From Clostridia bacterium (lineage in GTDB: Bacteria > Bacillota > Clostridia > Oscillospirales > Acutalibacteraceae), in contig JAFQMC010000019.1 in assembly GCA_017421045.1 (NCBI GenBank), positions 1 through 41,842 of the forward strand: a DNA stretch of 41,842 nucleotides, read 5' to 3'. Under the pieces are notes generated by a model, which worked only from the letters and a program-made list of their open reading frames with translations, was not told where the DNA came from and searched no databases. This document shows, piece by piece, positions 1 to 6,553 of the stretch. Position numbers and translations under genes: made by a program. The first letter of the stretch is position 1. Every line of letters starts with the position of its first letter.

Positions 1-181
1 ATCGAGGTGTAGCGCAGTTTGGTAGCGCGCGACCTTCGGGACGAAGAGGATTCTTCGTGTTTAATATATTTAAAAAATACATAACTTAATATCGAGGTGT
101 AGCGCAGTTTGGTAGCGCGCGACCTTCGGGACGAAGAGGATTCTTCGTGTTTAATATATCTTAAAAATTACATAACTTAAT
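1..181 (+). repeat. Two tandem 90-91 bp repeats, each a truncated tRNA-Pro 5' half with a foreign tail
   Basis: Units begin at 1 and 91, and the complete tRNA-Pro at 182 starts with the same bases, so the period is 90 then 91 bp. Each unit keeps the tRNA acceptor 5' strand, D arm and the TTCGGGA anticodon loop with its 3' stem (CGAAG). The 5' anticodon stem is altered (CGACC instead of CTTCG), so the stem cannot form. The variable, T and 3' acceptor parts are replaced by an A/T-rich tail containing a 7-bp hairpin (ACGAAGA, loop GGAT, TCTTCGT). The two units differ only by a few bases in the tail. They cannot fold as tRNAs, so I read them as tRNA pseudogenes or recombination remnants. The array may extend beyond the left edge. 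Confidence 0.85.
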
Positions 182-183
182 AT

Positions 184-260
184 CGAGGTGTAGCGCAGTT
201 TGGTAGCGCGCTTCGTTCGGGACGAAGAAGTCGTGGGTTCGAATCCCGTCACCTCGACCA
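184..260 (+). tRNA. tRNA-Pro (anticodon CGG)
   Basis: A complete 77-nt cloverleaf with encoded CCA. The acceptor stem is CGAGGTG/CACCTCG and the D arm is closed by GCGC/GCGC. The anticodon stem is CTTCG/CGAAG around loop TTCGGGA, giving anticodon CGG (codon CCG, proline) with G37 as usual for tRNA-Pro. The T arm is GTGGG-TTCGAAT-CCCGT. It is the third unit of the tandem array and the only one that can fold as a tRNA. Confidence 0.95.
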
Positions 261-263
261 AAG

Positions 264-294
264 CAGGGGTTGCATATGCAATCCCTGTTTTTTT
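264..294 (+). terminator. Rho-independent terminator of tRNA-Pro
   Basis: A 10-bp stem (CAGGGGTTGC / GCAATCCCTG with one G-T pair) with loop ATAT is followed by eight T residues. It lies 4 nt after the tRNA CCA end. Confidence 0.9.
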
Positions 295-324
295 ACATAT
301 ATTCTGCTTATCATAATAAAACTG

Positions 325-353
325 TTGCATAAATATTTCTTGAGTGATAAAAT
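325..353 (+). promoter_or_regulatory. Sigma-A type promoter for the AI-2E permease gene
   Basis: TTGCAT (325-330), a 17-bp spacer and TAAAAT (348-353) stand about 60 bp upstream of the start codon and just after the tRNA terminator. Assigned by consensus only. Confidence 0.5.
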
Positions 354-414
354 AATAACCATATATTTGCGATGCAGGAAATGCGTTGCGGTATAATGTT
401 GGAGGTGTTTGTCA

Positions 415-1602
415 ATGTCTCTTGATTCAAAAAAACGCAGGAAGTTTGCGAAGTGGATAATAGGCATTGTTGCAGCGTGCATACTGATATTCCTCGGAGT
501 ACAGAACATCAACGTTGTGGCAAATGCGGTGTCGTGGGTGGCGTCTCTTGTGATGCCGTTGATTCTGGGTTTTGTCCTTGCGCTTGTAATAAACGTGCCA
601 ATGCGATTCTTTGAGTCCCATATTCTGAGCAAGACTCAAAAACCGTTTTTGCAGAAGCTTCGCCGTCCGATAGCGTACATAATATCCTTATTTCTGATTC
701 TCGGCATTATTGTAGGTGTCGTTTGGCTTGTAATTCCTGAGCTTGTCAGTGCTCTCAAGGTTATCGCTTTGGGGATGGTTGATTATATTGAGCGACTGAA
801 TTCTTTGGACTTCAAAGAGTTTGCGAAGTATCCGGTGCTTAGTTTTCTCGAACATATTAACTGGGCCAATCTGCTGAAATCAGCTCAGGATTGGTTCGAA
901 AATCAGAGCAGCACAATCGTCAATACAGCTTTCAATACTATCAGCGGTTTTGTTGGCGGAATATTCAACCTGATTATTTCAATCATTTTCTCCATCTACA
1001 TCATTTTCAGTAAAGAAAAGCTCAAAAGACAATCAAAACGAGTTGTCAAAGCCTGGATTCCTGAAAAAGCAGGTAATTGGATGATACATGCTTGTTCTGT
1101 TGCAAATGAAAACTTCCGTAAGTTCGTTGCAGGTCAGACCCTGGAAGCTTTAATACTTGGCGTGCTGTGTACAATTGGTATGCTTATTCTGAGAATTCCT
1201 TACGCTCCGATGGTCGGCGCTCTCGTCGGCGTAACTGCACTTGTTCCCGTAGTCGGTGGTTTTGTTGGTGCTATCGTGGGTGGATTTATGATACTCACCG
1301 AGGACCCCGTAAAAGCTCTGATTTTCATCATATTTATAATTGTACTTCAGCAGCTTGAGGGTAATCTTATTTATCCCAAGGTAATGGGCTCAAGCCTTAA
1401 TCTGCCTGCTATGTGGATTCTTGCAGCTGTGACAATCGGCGGAGGACTTGCAGGTCCCGTGGGTATGTTGCTTAGTGTTCCCATAGCTTCTACTGCATAT
1501 ATTCTTTTCAGGGAAGCAACCGAGCAACGTGAAGAAAAAGCGCTGAAGAAAAGTAGCAAAAAAGAAACATTACCTGAAAAGACTCAGGAGGGAACAGATT
1601 GA
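415..1602 (+). CDS. AI-2E family transporter (PF01594-type permease)
   Basis: A 395-aa polytopic membrane protein. A short basic N-terminus (SKKRRKFAKW) leads to two transmembrane helices near residues 15-60. A central soluble stretch follows, then a C-terminal helix cluster with the glycine-rich PYAPMVGALVGV and GGFVGAIVGG segments typical of the YdiK/TqsA/AI-2E exporter family. The tail is Lys/Glu-rich and cytoplasmic. The ATG at 415 is preferred over an in-frame TTG at 409 because GGAGGTG (401-407) then has normal spacing. The family includes the AI-2 exporter TqsA and Na+/H+ antiporters, so the substrate cannot be read from sequence. The downstream thioesterase starts 1 nt after its stop, so the two are cotranscribed. 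Confidence 0.85.
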   Translation: MSLDSKKRRKFAKWIIGIVAACILIFLGVQNINVVANAVSWVASLVMPLILGFVLALVINVPMRFFESHILSKTQKPFLQKLRRPIAYIISLFLILGIIVGVVWLVIPELVSALKVIALGMVDYIERLNSLDFKEFAKYPVLSFLEHINWANLLKSAQDWFENQSSTIVNTAFNTISGFVGGIFNLIISIIFSIYIIFSKEKLKRQSKRVVKAWIPEKAGNWMIHACSVANENFRKFVAGQTLEALILGVLCTIGMLILRIPYAPMVGALVGVTALVPVVGGFVGAIVGGFMILTEDPVKALIFIIFIIVLQQLEGNLIYPKVMGSSLNLPAMWILAAVTIGGGLAGPVGMLLSVPIASTAYILFREATEQREEKALKKSSKKETLPEKTQEGTD

Positions 1603-1603
1603 A

Positions 1604-2329
1604 ATGGAAAATATACTAAAGAAAGATTATAAAATACCTGTCAGCCTTTGTGACAGCGAGGCGAAATTAAGCGTTCCTTCTGTTTTTTCGCTGTTTATGG
1701 ATATGGCATCTGAGCATGCAAAAACCTTAAATCTCGGTATGGACGTACTCCTCAAGAAAAATCTTATCTGGGTTGCGGCAAAGACTAAGTTCGTTGTACA
1801 CAGATATCCGCAGATGCTCAGCGATGTTTCTCTTGCAACCTGGCCCGAGGCTCCCGGCAGCATCCGCTATAATCGTTACTATACTGTATCTGACCAAGAT
1901 GGAGTTATGATCGAGGGAAAAAGCGAGTGGACAATAATAGATCTCACTACCGGCAGACCCCAGAAATCCGGCGACGTTTATCCTCAGGATATTGAGCATC
2001 TCACGGATGTAGTGTGTGCCGAGCCTTTCGCACGTATCAGCACAGACTTCTCCGAATGTGAGAAGCTTTGCGACTATCTCGTGACTTCAAGAGATATTGA
2101 CGTGAGTCATCATATGAACAATGTGGCATATATCCGTGCTGTACTGAGCACCATGACCTGCGAGGAGCTTAATGCACTCAACATCCGCGGTATGGAGGCA
2201 GCTTATCGCACTCAGTGCTTTGAGGGTGAGACTCTCAGTATTTATAAGCGTATGGGTGAAGAATTCATGGATATTGGTGTCCTGAAGTCCGACGGCAAAG
2301 CCGCCGCAGTAATCCGTATATCGCTATAA
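1604..2329 (+). CDS. Acyl-[acyl-carrier-protein] thioesterase (FatA/FatB-like, PF01643)
   Basis: A 241-aa double hot-dog protein predicted to hydrolyse acyl-ACP and release free fatty acids in the cytoplasm. The N-terminal hot-dog domain has the helix SVPSVFSLFMDMASEHA and a WVAAKTKFVV strand. The second has RDIDVSHHMNNVAYIRA, the family's D-x-N/S-x-H-x-N catalytic motif with Asp, His and Asn retained. Length fits bacterial acyl-ACP thioesterases (about 240-250 aa). CAGGAGGG lies about 11 nt before the ATG, inside the end of the permease gene. Membrane lipid adjustment is a plausible role. Pairing with the AI-2E permease could mean export of a product, but that is speculation. Confidence 0.9.
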   Translation: MENILKKDYKIPVSLCDSEAKLSVPSVFSLFMDMASEHAKTLNLGMDVLLKKNLIWVAAKTKFVVHRYPQMLSDVSLATWPEAPGSIRYNRYYTVSDQDGVMIEGKSEWTIIDLTTGRPQKSGDVYPQDIEHLTDVVCAEPFARISTDFSECEKLCDYLVTSRDIDVSHHMNNVAYIRAVLSTMTCEELNALNIRGMEAAYRTQCFEGETLSIYKRMGEEFMDIGVLKSDGKAAAVIRISL

Positions 2330-2365
2330 AATAATTCTATTATAGAAAGATAATCAAGGTGGATT

Positions 2366-2420
2366 GCCCACAACCTTTCAGCTCTATTTGATGTAAAAAG
2401 GTTGCGGGCTTTTATCTTTT
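2366..2420 (+). terminator. Rho-independent terminator after the thioesterase gene
   Basis: GCCCACAACCTTT (2366-2378) pairs with AAAGGTTGCGGGC (2397-2409) with one A-C mismatch. A T-rich tract follows at 2410-2420. Confidence 0.8.
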
Positions 2421-2430
2421 ATGCTACAAT
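2402..2430 (+). promoter_or_regulatory. Candidate pcrA promoter overlapping the preceding terminator
   Basis: TTGCGG (2402-2407), a 17-bp spacer and TACAAT (2425-2430). The -35 element lies within the 3' arm of the terminator stem. Assigned by consensus only. Confidence 0.5.
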
Positions 2431-2468
2431 AGGGAGTAGATTTTTCAGATTAGGTTTAGGTAGAAATT

Positions 2469-4682
2469 ATGGATATTGAAAGCATCAGACAAAACTATGC
2501 AAAAATGAACGAAATGCAGCAACAGGCGGTTTTTCATACCGAAGGCCCCCTGCTTATCCTCGCAGGTGCAGGCTCTGGCAAAACAACTGTGCTGGTTAAC
2601 CGTATTGCATATATTCTTCAGTGCGGACTGTGTATGCCGTGGCAGATACTGGCAATCACATTTACCAATAAAGCCGCCAGAGAGCTGAAGGAGCGTATTT
2701 GTATCAACGTTCCTGAAGGCGGCAACGATATCTGGGCGGCAACTTTTCACTCGGTTTGCTCTCGTATTCTCCGTCGCTTCGGAGATAGAATCGGCTACGA
2801 CTCACATTTCACAATCTATGACACCGACGATCAGCGCAAGGTTATGAAAGATATCCTTAAATCTATGTCGATAGATGAAAAAATCCTGTCTCATCGTTCC
2901 GTCCTTTCTGCAATCTCTCAGGCAAAGGATGAGATGAAAACACCTGAGGAGCTTCTTGCATCAGCAAGCTTCGATGTCAGAAAGGTCACTATAGCCCAGG
3001 CATATGTAAAGTATCAGACTCAGTTACGGTCATCCAATGCTATGGATTTTGATGATATGCTTCTCAATACTGTACGTCTTTTTGAGCAGTGCCCCGATGT
3101 GCTGGAGATGTATCAGAATCAGTTCCGATACATAATGGTTGACGAGTATCAGGATACAAACCGTGTCCAGTATCGCTTTGTGAGTCTCCTTGCTCAGAAG
3201 AGTCGCAACCTCTGCGTTGTGGGTGATGATGACCAGAGTATATATCGCTTCAGAGGAGCAACAATCGAGAATATTTTGTCCTTTGAGCATACCTTTGCCA
3301 ATGCCAGAGTCATCAGACTTGAGCAGAACTATCGAAGCACAAAGACGATCCTTGCAGCTGCCAATGACGTTATCGTCAATAATAAACAGCGAAAGGGAAA
3401 AACCCTCTGGACTCAGAATGAAGAAGGAGAGAAGATTACCCTTCACACCGCATCTGATGAGCGAGATGAGGGCGTATATATCGCCAAGACTATCCTCGAT
3501 AAGGTGTCTGCTGGTGCTTCTTTCAGTGATGTTGCCGTGCTCTACCGTATGAATGCCCAGTCAAATGCCATCGAGTATGCCCTGACACGCTCAGGAATAC
3601 CTCATCGGATTGTTGGCGGACACCGATTCCTCGACCGCGAAGAGGTCAAGGATATGCTTGCATACCTGCAGGTTGTCAGTAACCCCCGCGACGATGTACG
3701 TCTTAGCCGTATCATCAACAAACCGCGTCGTGCAATAGGCGACACAACTGTTCAGAAAATTCAGAATATAGCCTCAGCATTGGGCGAGAGTATGTATGAT
3801 GTAATAAAGCGAGCCTATGACTATCCCGATCTTTCGCGAAGCGCTGGCAAACTTACGGAGTTTGCAGCCATGATTGACGGCTTCATTGAAGCATCGCTTT
3901 CAAATCAATACACCCTCGCAGAGCTTTACGGACTTATTCTGGAGCATACAGACTTCAAGGCATATTTAAAAGCCGAGAAAGAGAATGCCGATGATAGAAT
4001 TGAGAACGTAGACGAGCTTATGTCGAACATCATAAACTTCGAGGAGGACTACTCAGAAGAAGCAAATCTTTCAGCTTTCCTTGAAGAAATAGCACTGCAG
4101 ACTGATCTTGATAATATGGATTCAGGTGCCGACTGCGTTACCATGATGACTATGCACAGTTCCAAGGGTCTGGAGTTTCCCATTGTATTCATCGCAGGAA
4201 TGGAGGAGGGAATATTCCCGTCCTTCAAGTCCGTCTATGACCCCGATGAGCTTAATGAGGAGCATCGTCTGGCATATGTAGGCATCACAAGAGCCAAGAG
4301 AGAACTTTTCCTCACTCATGCTCAGAGCCGTATGCTTTTTGGTTCAACCCAGCATAACAACGTGTCCAGATTCTGCGAGGAGATATCCGACAGCTACCTC
4401 AATCGTACCGGTGCAAGAAAGACCGCTCAGCAGGTGGATGTGTCCTCAACAGCGCCCAGGCACTTTGATCCTTTTGCCTTCAATAAACAGCGTCAGAAAC
4501 CTGCTGCCTCCGGCGGTGACAACTCATATTCAGTTGGAGACAAGGTTATGCACAAGGTTTTCGGTGTGGGTATGATTATTAGTGCCGAGTCAATGGGTAA
4601 CGACACTATGCTGGAAGTTGCCTTTGACAAAGTAGGAACCAAGAAACTTATGGCGAACTTCTGCAAAATGGAAAAATTATAA
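2469..4682 (+). CDS. pcrA: ATP-dependent 3'-5' DNA helicase PcrA/UvrD (superfamily 1)
   Basis: A 737-aa SF1A helicase that unwinds DNA in repair and plasmid replication and strips RecA from DNA. All motifs are present in order: Q motif (MNEMQQQAV), Walker A GAGSGKTT near residue 33, motif Ia AITFTNKAARELKERI, motif II DEYQDTN, motif III VVGDDDQSIYRFRGA, motif IV QNYRST, motif V MTMHSSKGLEFPIVF and motif VI AYVGITRAKREL. The C-terminal 50 residues (VGDKVMHKVFGVGMI onward) form the Tudor-like domain that binds RNA polymerase in PcrA. Length matches B. subtilis PcrA (739 aa). There is no pcrB or ligA next to it, unlike the Bacillus arrangement. Start chosen at the first ATG; its ribosome site (AGGTAG) is weak. 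Confidence 0.95.
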   Translation: MDIESIRQNYAKMNEMQQQAVFHTEGPLLILAGAGSGKTTVLVNRIAYILQCGLCMPWQILAITFTNKAARELKERICINVPEGGNDIWAATFHSVCSRILRRFGDRIGYDSHFTIYDTDDQRKVMKDILKSMSIDEKILSHRSVLSAISQAKDEMKTPEELLASASFDVRKVTIAQAYVKYQTQLRSSNAMDFDDMLLNTVRLFEQCPDVLEMYQNQFRYIMVDEYQDTNRVQYRFVSLLAQKSRNLCVVGDDDQSIYRFRGATIENILSFEHTFANARVIRLEQNYRSTKTILAAANDVIVNNKQRKGKTLWTQNEEGEKITLHTASDERDEGVYIAKTILDKVSAGASFSDVAVLYRMNAQSNAIEYALTRSGIPHRIVGGHRFLDREEVKDMLAYLQVVSNPRDDVRLSRIINKPRRAIGDTTVQKIQNIASALGESMYDVIKRAYDYPDLSRSAGKLTEFAAMIDGFIEASLSNQYTLAELYGLILEHTDFKAYLKAEKENADDRIENVDELMSNIINFEEDYSEEANLSAFLEEIALQTDLDNMDSGADCVTMMTMHSSKGLEFPIVFIAGMEEGIFPSFKSVYDPDELNEEHRLAYVGITRAKRELFLTHAQSRMLFGSTQHNNVSRFCEEISDSYLNRTGARKTAQQVDVSSTAPRHFDPFAFNKQRQKPAASGGDNSYSVGDKVMHKVFGVGMIISAESMGNDTMLEVAFDKVGTKKLMANFCKMEKL

Positions 4683-4694
4683 TTTTAGCTTCGT

Positions 4695-4724
4695 GCCTTC
4701 CGATTAGTATCGGAAGGCATTTTG
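4695..4724 (+). terminator. Rho-independent terminator after pcrA
   Basis: A perfect 10-bp stem GCCTTCCGAT / ATCGGAAGGC with loop TAGT, then ATTTTG. The T tract is short but the stem is strong. Confidence 0.8.
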
Positions 4725-4773
4725 CATAATATACTAAGCTTCAGAGTATATTTATACAAAGGCGGTGGATATA

Positions 4774-5247
4774 ATGAAAAAAGATTCATGGAAAGTCTAT
4801 CTGTTATTTGTATTACTTTCAGAAGCAGTAGGTGTGCTGTCGTCTCTTGTCAGCAGGCAGGGAATGATGAATTCTGAAATGATTGAGCGTTCGGTTCTTA
4901 CACCTCCTGCTGTTGTCTTTCCTATAGTATGGACTTTACTTTATGCACTAATGGGAATAGCGGCGGCGCGGGTCTACCTGAGTGATAACTCAGAGTTCCG
5001 TACCGCAGGGTTGTGGCTGTTTTTCCTTCAGCTTGCTGTTAATTTTATCTGGAGTCCCATATATTTTAATTTGCAGGCATTTGGTCTTTCTTTGTTTGTT
5101 ATAATTCTTCTGTGGCTTTTGATTCTGGCAACTACAATAGCTTTCTGGAAAACAGACAGGATTTCCGCATATCTTATGATACCGTATCTTTTGTGGGTAA
5201 CTTTTGCAACATATCTCACAGGAGTTACGTGGTATCTGAACAGCTGA
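4774..5247 (+). CDS. TspO/MBR family tryptophan-rich sensory protein
   Basis: A 157-aa, five-helix membrane protein of the translocator protein family, which binds tetrapyrroles, cholesterol or benzodiazepine-like ligands. Family hallmarks are LTPPAVVFPIVWTLLYALMG in helix 2 (the Pro-rich start and W-x-x-L-Y motif), AVNFIWSPIYFNLQ in helix 3 and LLWVTFATYLTGVTWYLN at the end. Length is standard (about 155-165 aa). The ATG at 4774 is chosen over an in-frame GTG at 4765, because the AAAGGCGGTGG ribosome site covers that GTG. The gene is monocistronic, bounded by hairpins on both sides. Ligand unknown. Confidence 0.92.
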   Translation: MKKDSWKVYLLFVLLSEAVGVLSSLVSRQGMMNSEMIERSVLTPPAVVFPIVWTLLYALMGIAAARVYLSDNSEFRTAGLWLFFLQLAVNFIWSPIYFNLQAFGLSLFVIILLWLLILATTIAFWKTDRISAYLMIPYLLWVTFATYLTGVTWYLNS

Positions 5248-5259
5248 ATTTTTTTAAAG

Positions 5260-5285
5260 TGCACGGAGGAATCCGTGCATTTATT
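5260..5285 (+). terminator. Hairpin terminator after the TspO gene
   Basis: A perfect 8-bp stem TGCACGGA / TCCGTGCA with loop GGAA, then TTTATT. It also carries a T/A-rich stretch upstream. Confidence 0.7.
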
Positions 5286-5330
5286 GTATCTGTGATTGTC
5301 ACAATTTTATTTTTATACCATATTATAGCA

Positions 5331-5429
5331 GTAAGCCGACTCCCTGTGCCGGCAGTTAGGGTATTCGCAGATGTTAAGCCCCATACCCGCGGTACAAAGC
5401 GCTTGTAAACTATAATTGGAGGTAGTTCT
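5331..5429 (+). other. Possible structured leader of the cysteine-rich gene
   Basis: A GC-rich island in A/T-rich surroundings. GTGCCG (5346-5351) pairs with CGGTAC (5390-5395). Nested inside, GGGTAT (5359-5364) pairs with ATACCC (5383-5388), leaving an 18-nt apical loop and a 7/1 internal loop. AAGCGCTT follows, then the GGAGG ribosome site at 5418-5422. It resembles an RNA domain, but I cannot match it to any riboswitch or leader class that I know. Covariation data would be needed to accept it. Confidence 0.4.
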
Positions 5430-6278
5430 ATGGCAGAAATCACAAATGCCGCCGACTGCAATACATCTGCGGCAAATTCCGAAAATACCTGTCCACAGTC
5501 CGTGTGCATAGATGCACTCAGAGTCTATGACAGCTGTGGAGACAAAGACTGTCTGACAGATCTCAGGGTATTCTTTACCGACCAGGTGCAAAGTATTATT
5601 GATACTGCAATCAGTGTCCGTATCCGTGAGGCAGATGTTATATCAGTTCTCACAGACCTTGAGCCTGTGCCGTTCCACAAAGGATTCTACTCTGTGGATA
5701 TGACGTTTTTCTTCGACATAAATCTTGATGTGTTTACTTCACCGGGTTCATCACCTGTGCAGGTAGACGGACTATCCATATTCAATAAGAAGGTAATCCT
5801 CTATGGCAGTGAGGGTTCTGTCAAGGTGTTCTCCAGCGAATACGGGCTGGATGAGATTGACATTCAGAACAACTCAACACGAAATCTGCCCAGAGCCTCT
5901 GTTCAGGTAGCAAAACCCATAGCACTCTCTGCAAAACTTTGTGAGATATCCGCAATTGTGAATCCTCCCTGCAGAATCCCCGACAGAATATGTGAGTGCT
6001 TCGGCGGTGAGTTTGTTACCTCTGCAACACGCAATGTGTTTGTTACTCTGGGTATGTTCTCAATAGTACAGATTGAGCGTAATGTTCAGATGCTGGTTCC
6101 TTCTTACGATTTTTGTATTCCTGAAAAGGAGTGTACAAATTCATCGGATAATCCCTGCGAAGTTTTCTCGCGACTGGATTTCCCGACAAACGAGTTCTTT
6201 CCTCCCAATGTAGGCGAGCTTTCCTCTGACAACGGCTGTTCTTGCGGTTGTTGCAAACAGAAGCCGACCTGCGATTAA
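5430..6278 (+). CDS. Cysteine-rich protein of unknown function
   Basis: A 282-aa soluble protein with no signal peptide or transmembrane helix. I do not recognise the family with certainty. Cysteines are concentrated at the ends: an N-terminal group including VYDSCGDKDCLTDLRVFF near residues 31-48 and the C-terminal GCSCGCCKQKPTCD. Further cysteines occur in the middle (KLCEIS, PPCRIPDRICECFGG). The central part is beta-rich, with alternating hydrophobic strands (YSVDMTFFFDINLDVF, KKVILYGSEGSVKVF). The pattern suggests metal binding or disulfide cross-linking, as in spore-coat or other structural proteins, but this is only a guess. Start is supported by GGAGG 8 nt before the ATG. It is flanked by its own terminator and a possible structured leader, so it forms a single-gene unit. 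Confidence 0.75.
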   Translation: MAEITNAADCNTSAANSENTCPQSVCIDALRVYDSCGDKDCLTDLRVFFTDQVQSIIDTAISVRIREADVISVLTDLEPVPFHKGFYSVDMTFFFDINLDVFTSPGSSPVQVDGLSIFNKKVILYGSEGSVKVFSSEYGLDEIDIQNNSTRNLPRASVQVAKPIALSAKLCEISAIVNPPCRIPDRICECFGGEFVTSATRNVFVTLGMFSIVQIERNVQMLVPSYDFCIPEKECTNSSDNPCEVFSRLDFPTNEFFPPNVGELSSDNGCSCGCCKQKPTCD

Positions 6279-6293
6279 TATGCAATATTCAGA

Positions 6294-6327
6294 AAGAGGC
6301 AGGTTATCCTGCCTCTTAGTCTTTTTT
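6294..6327 (+). terminator. Rho-independent terminator after the cysteine-rich gene
   Basis: A perfect 10-bp stem AAGAGGCAGG / CCTGCCTCTT with loop TTAT, followed by AGTC and six T residues. Confidence 0.9.
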
Positions 6328-6494
6328 ATCATTAGTTTTTCATAATATTGTGGTTTGTATGTGAGTTTTCACGTATCTGACAAGATTTGATTGTTTTTAT
6401 ATTTTTTCAGTGATATAATAATTTCCGCGGCAATATAGTATGTTTTTTTGTCTGCAAATATTTACATTCTGTTCATGTATTTTCAGTAAACAGT

Positions 6495-6524
6495 TTATCA
6501 ATTCTTTGGCATTTACTGTATAAT
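6495..6524 (+). promoter_or_regulatory. Candidate promoter of the ABC transporter gene
   Basis: TTATCA (6495-6500), an 18-bp spacer and a consensus TATAAT (6519-6524), 30 bp upstream of the start codon. The -35 is weak, which would fit an activator-dependent promoter. The rest of 6328-6494 is A/T-rich and shows nothing else I can name. Confidence 0.45.
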
Positions 6525-6553
6525 TGATATAGAGTATATTCGGGAGGTTTTTT

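Noticed and set aside
1-260. Short-period repeats at the left edge as a CRISPR array or T-box leader
   Set aside because: There are only two repeats plus the tRNA, the spacing is nearly constant in sequence with no unique spacers, and no T-box consensus or cas gene is seen.
392-397. TATAAT as the -10 box of the AI-2E permease gene
   Set aside because: It would place the transcription start on top of the GGAGGTG ribosome site; the pair at 325-353 fits better.
5331-5429. Known riboswitch (c-di-GMP, THF, ZTP or preQ1) upstream of the cysteine-rich gene
   Set aside because: The core motifs of these classes are not present. Only a generic stem-loop arrangement can be claimed.
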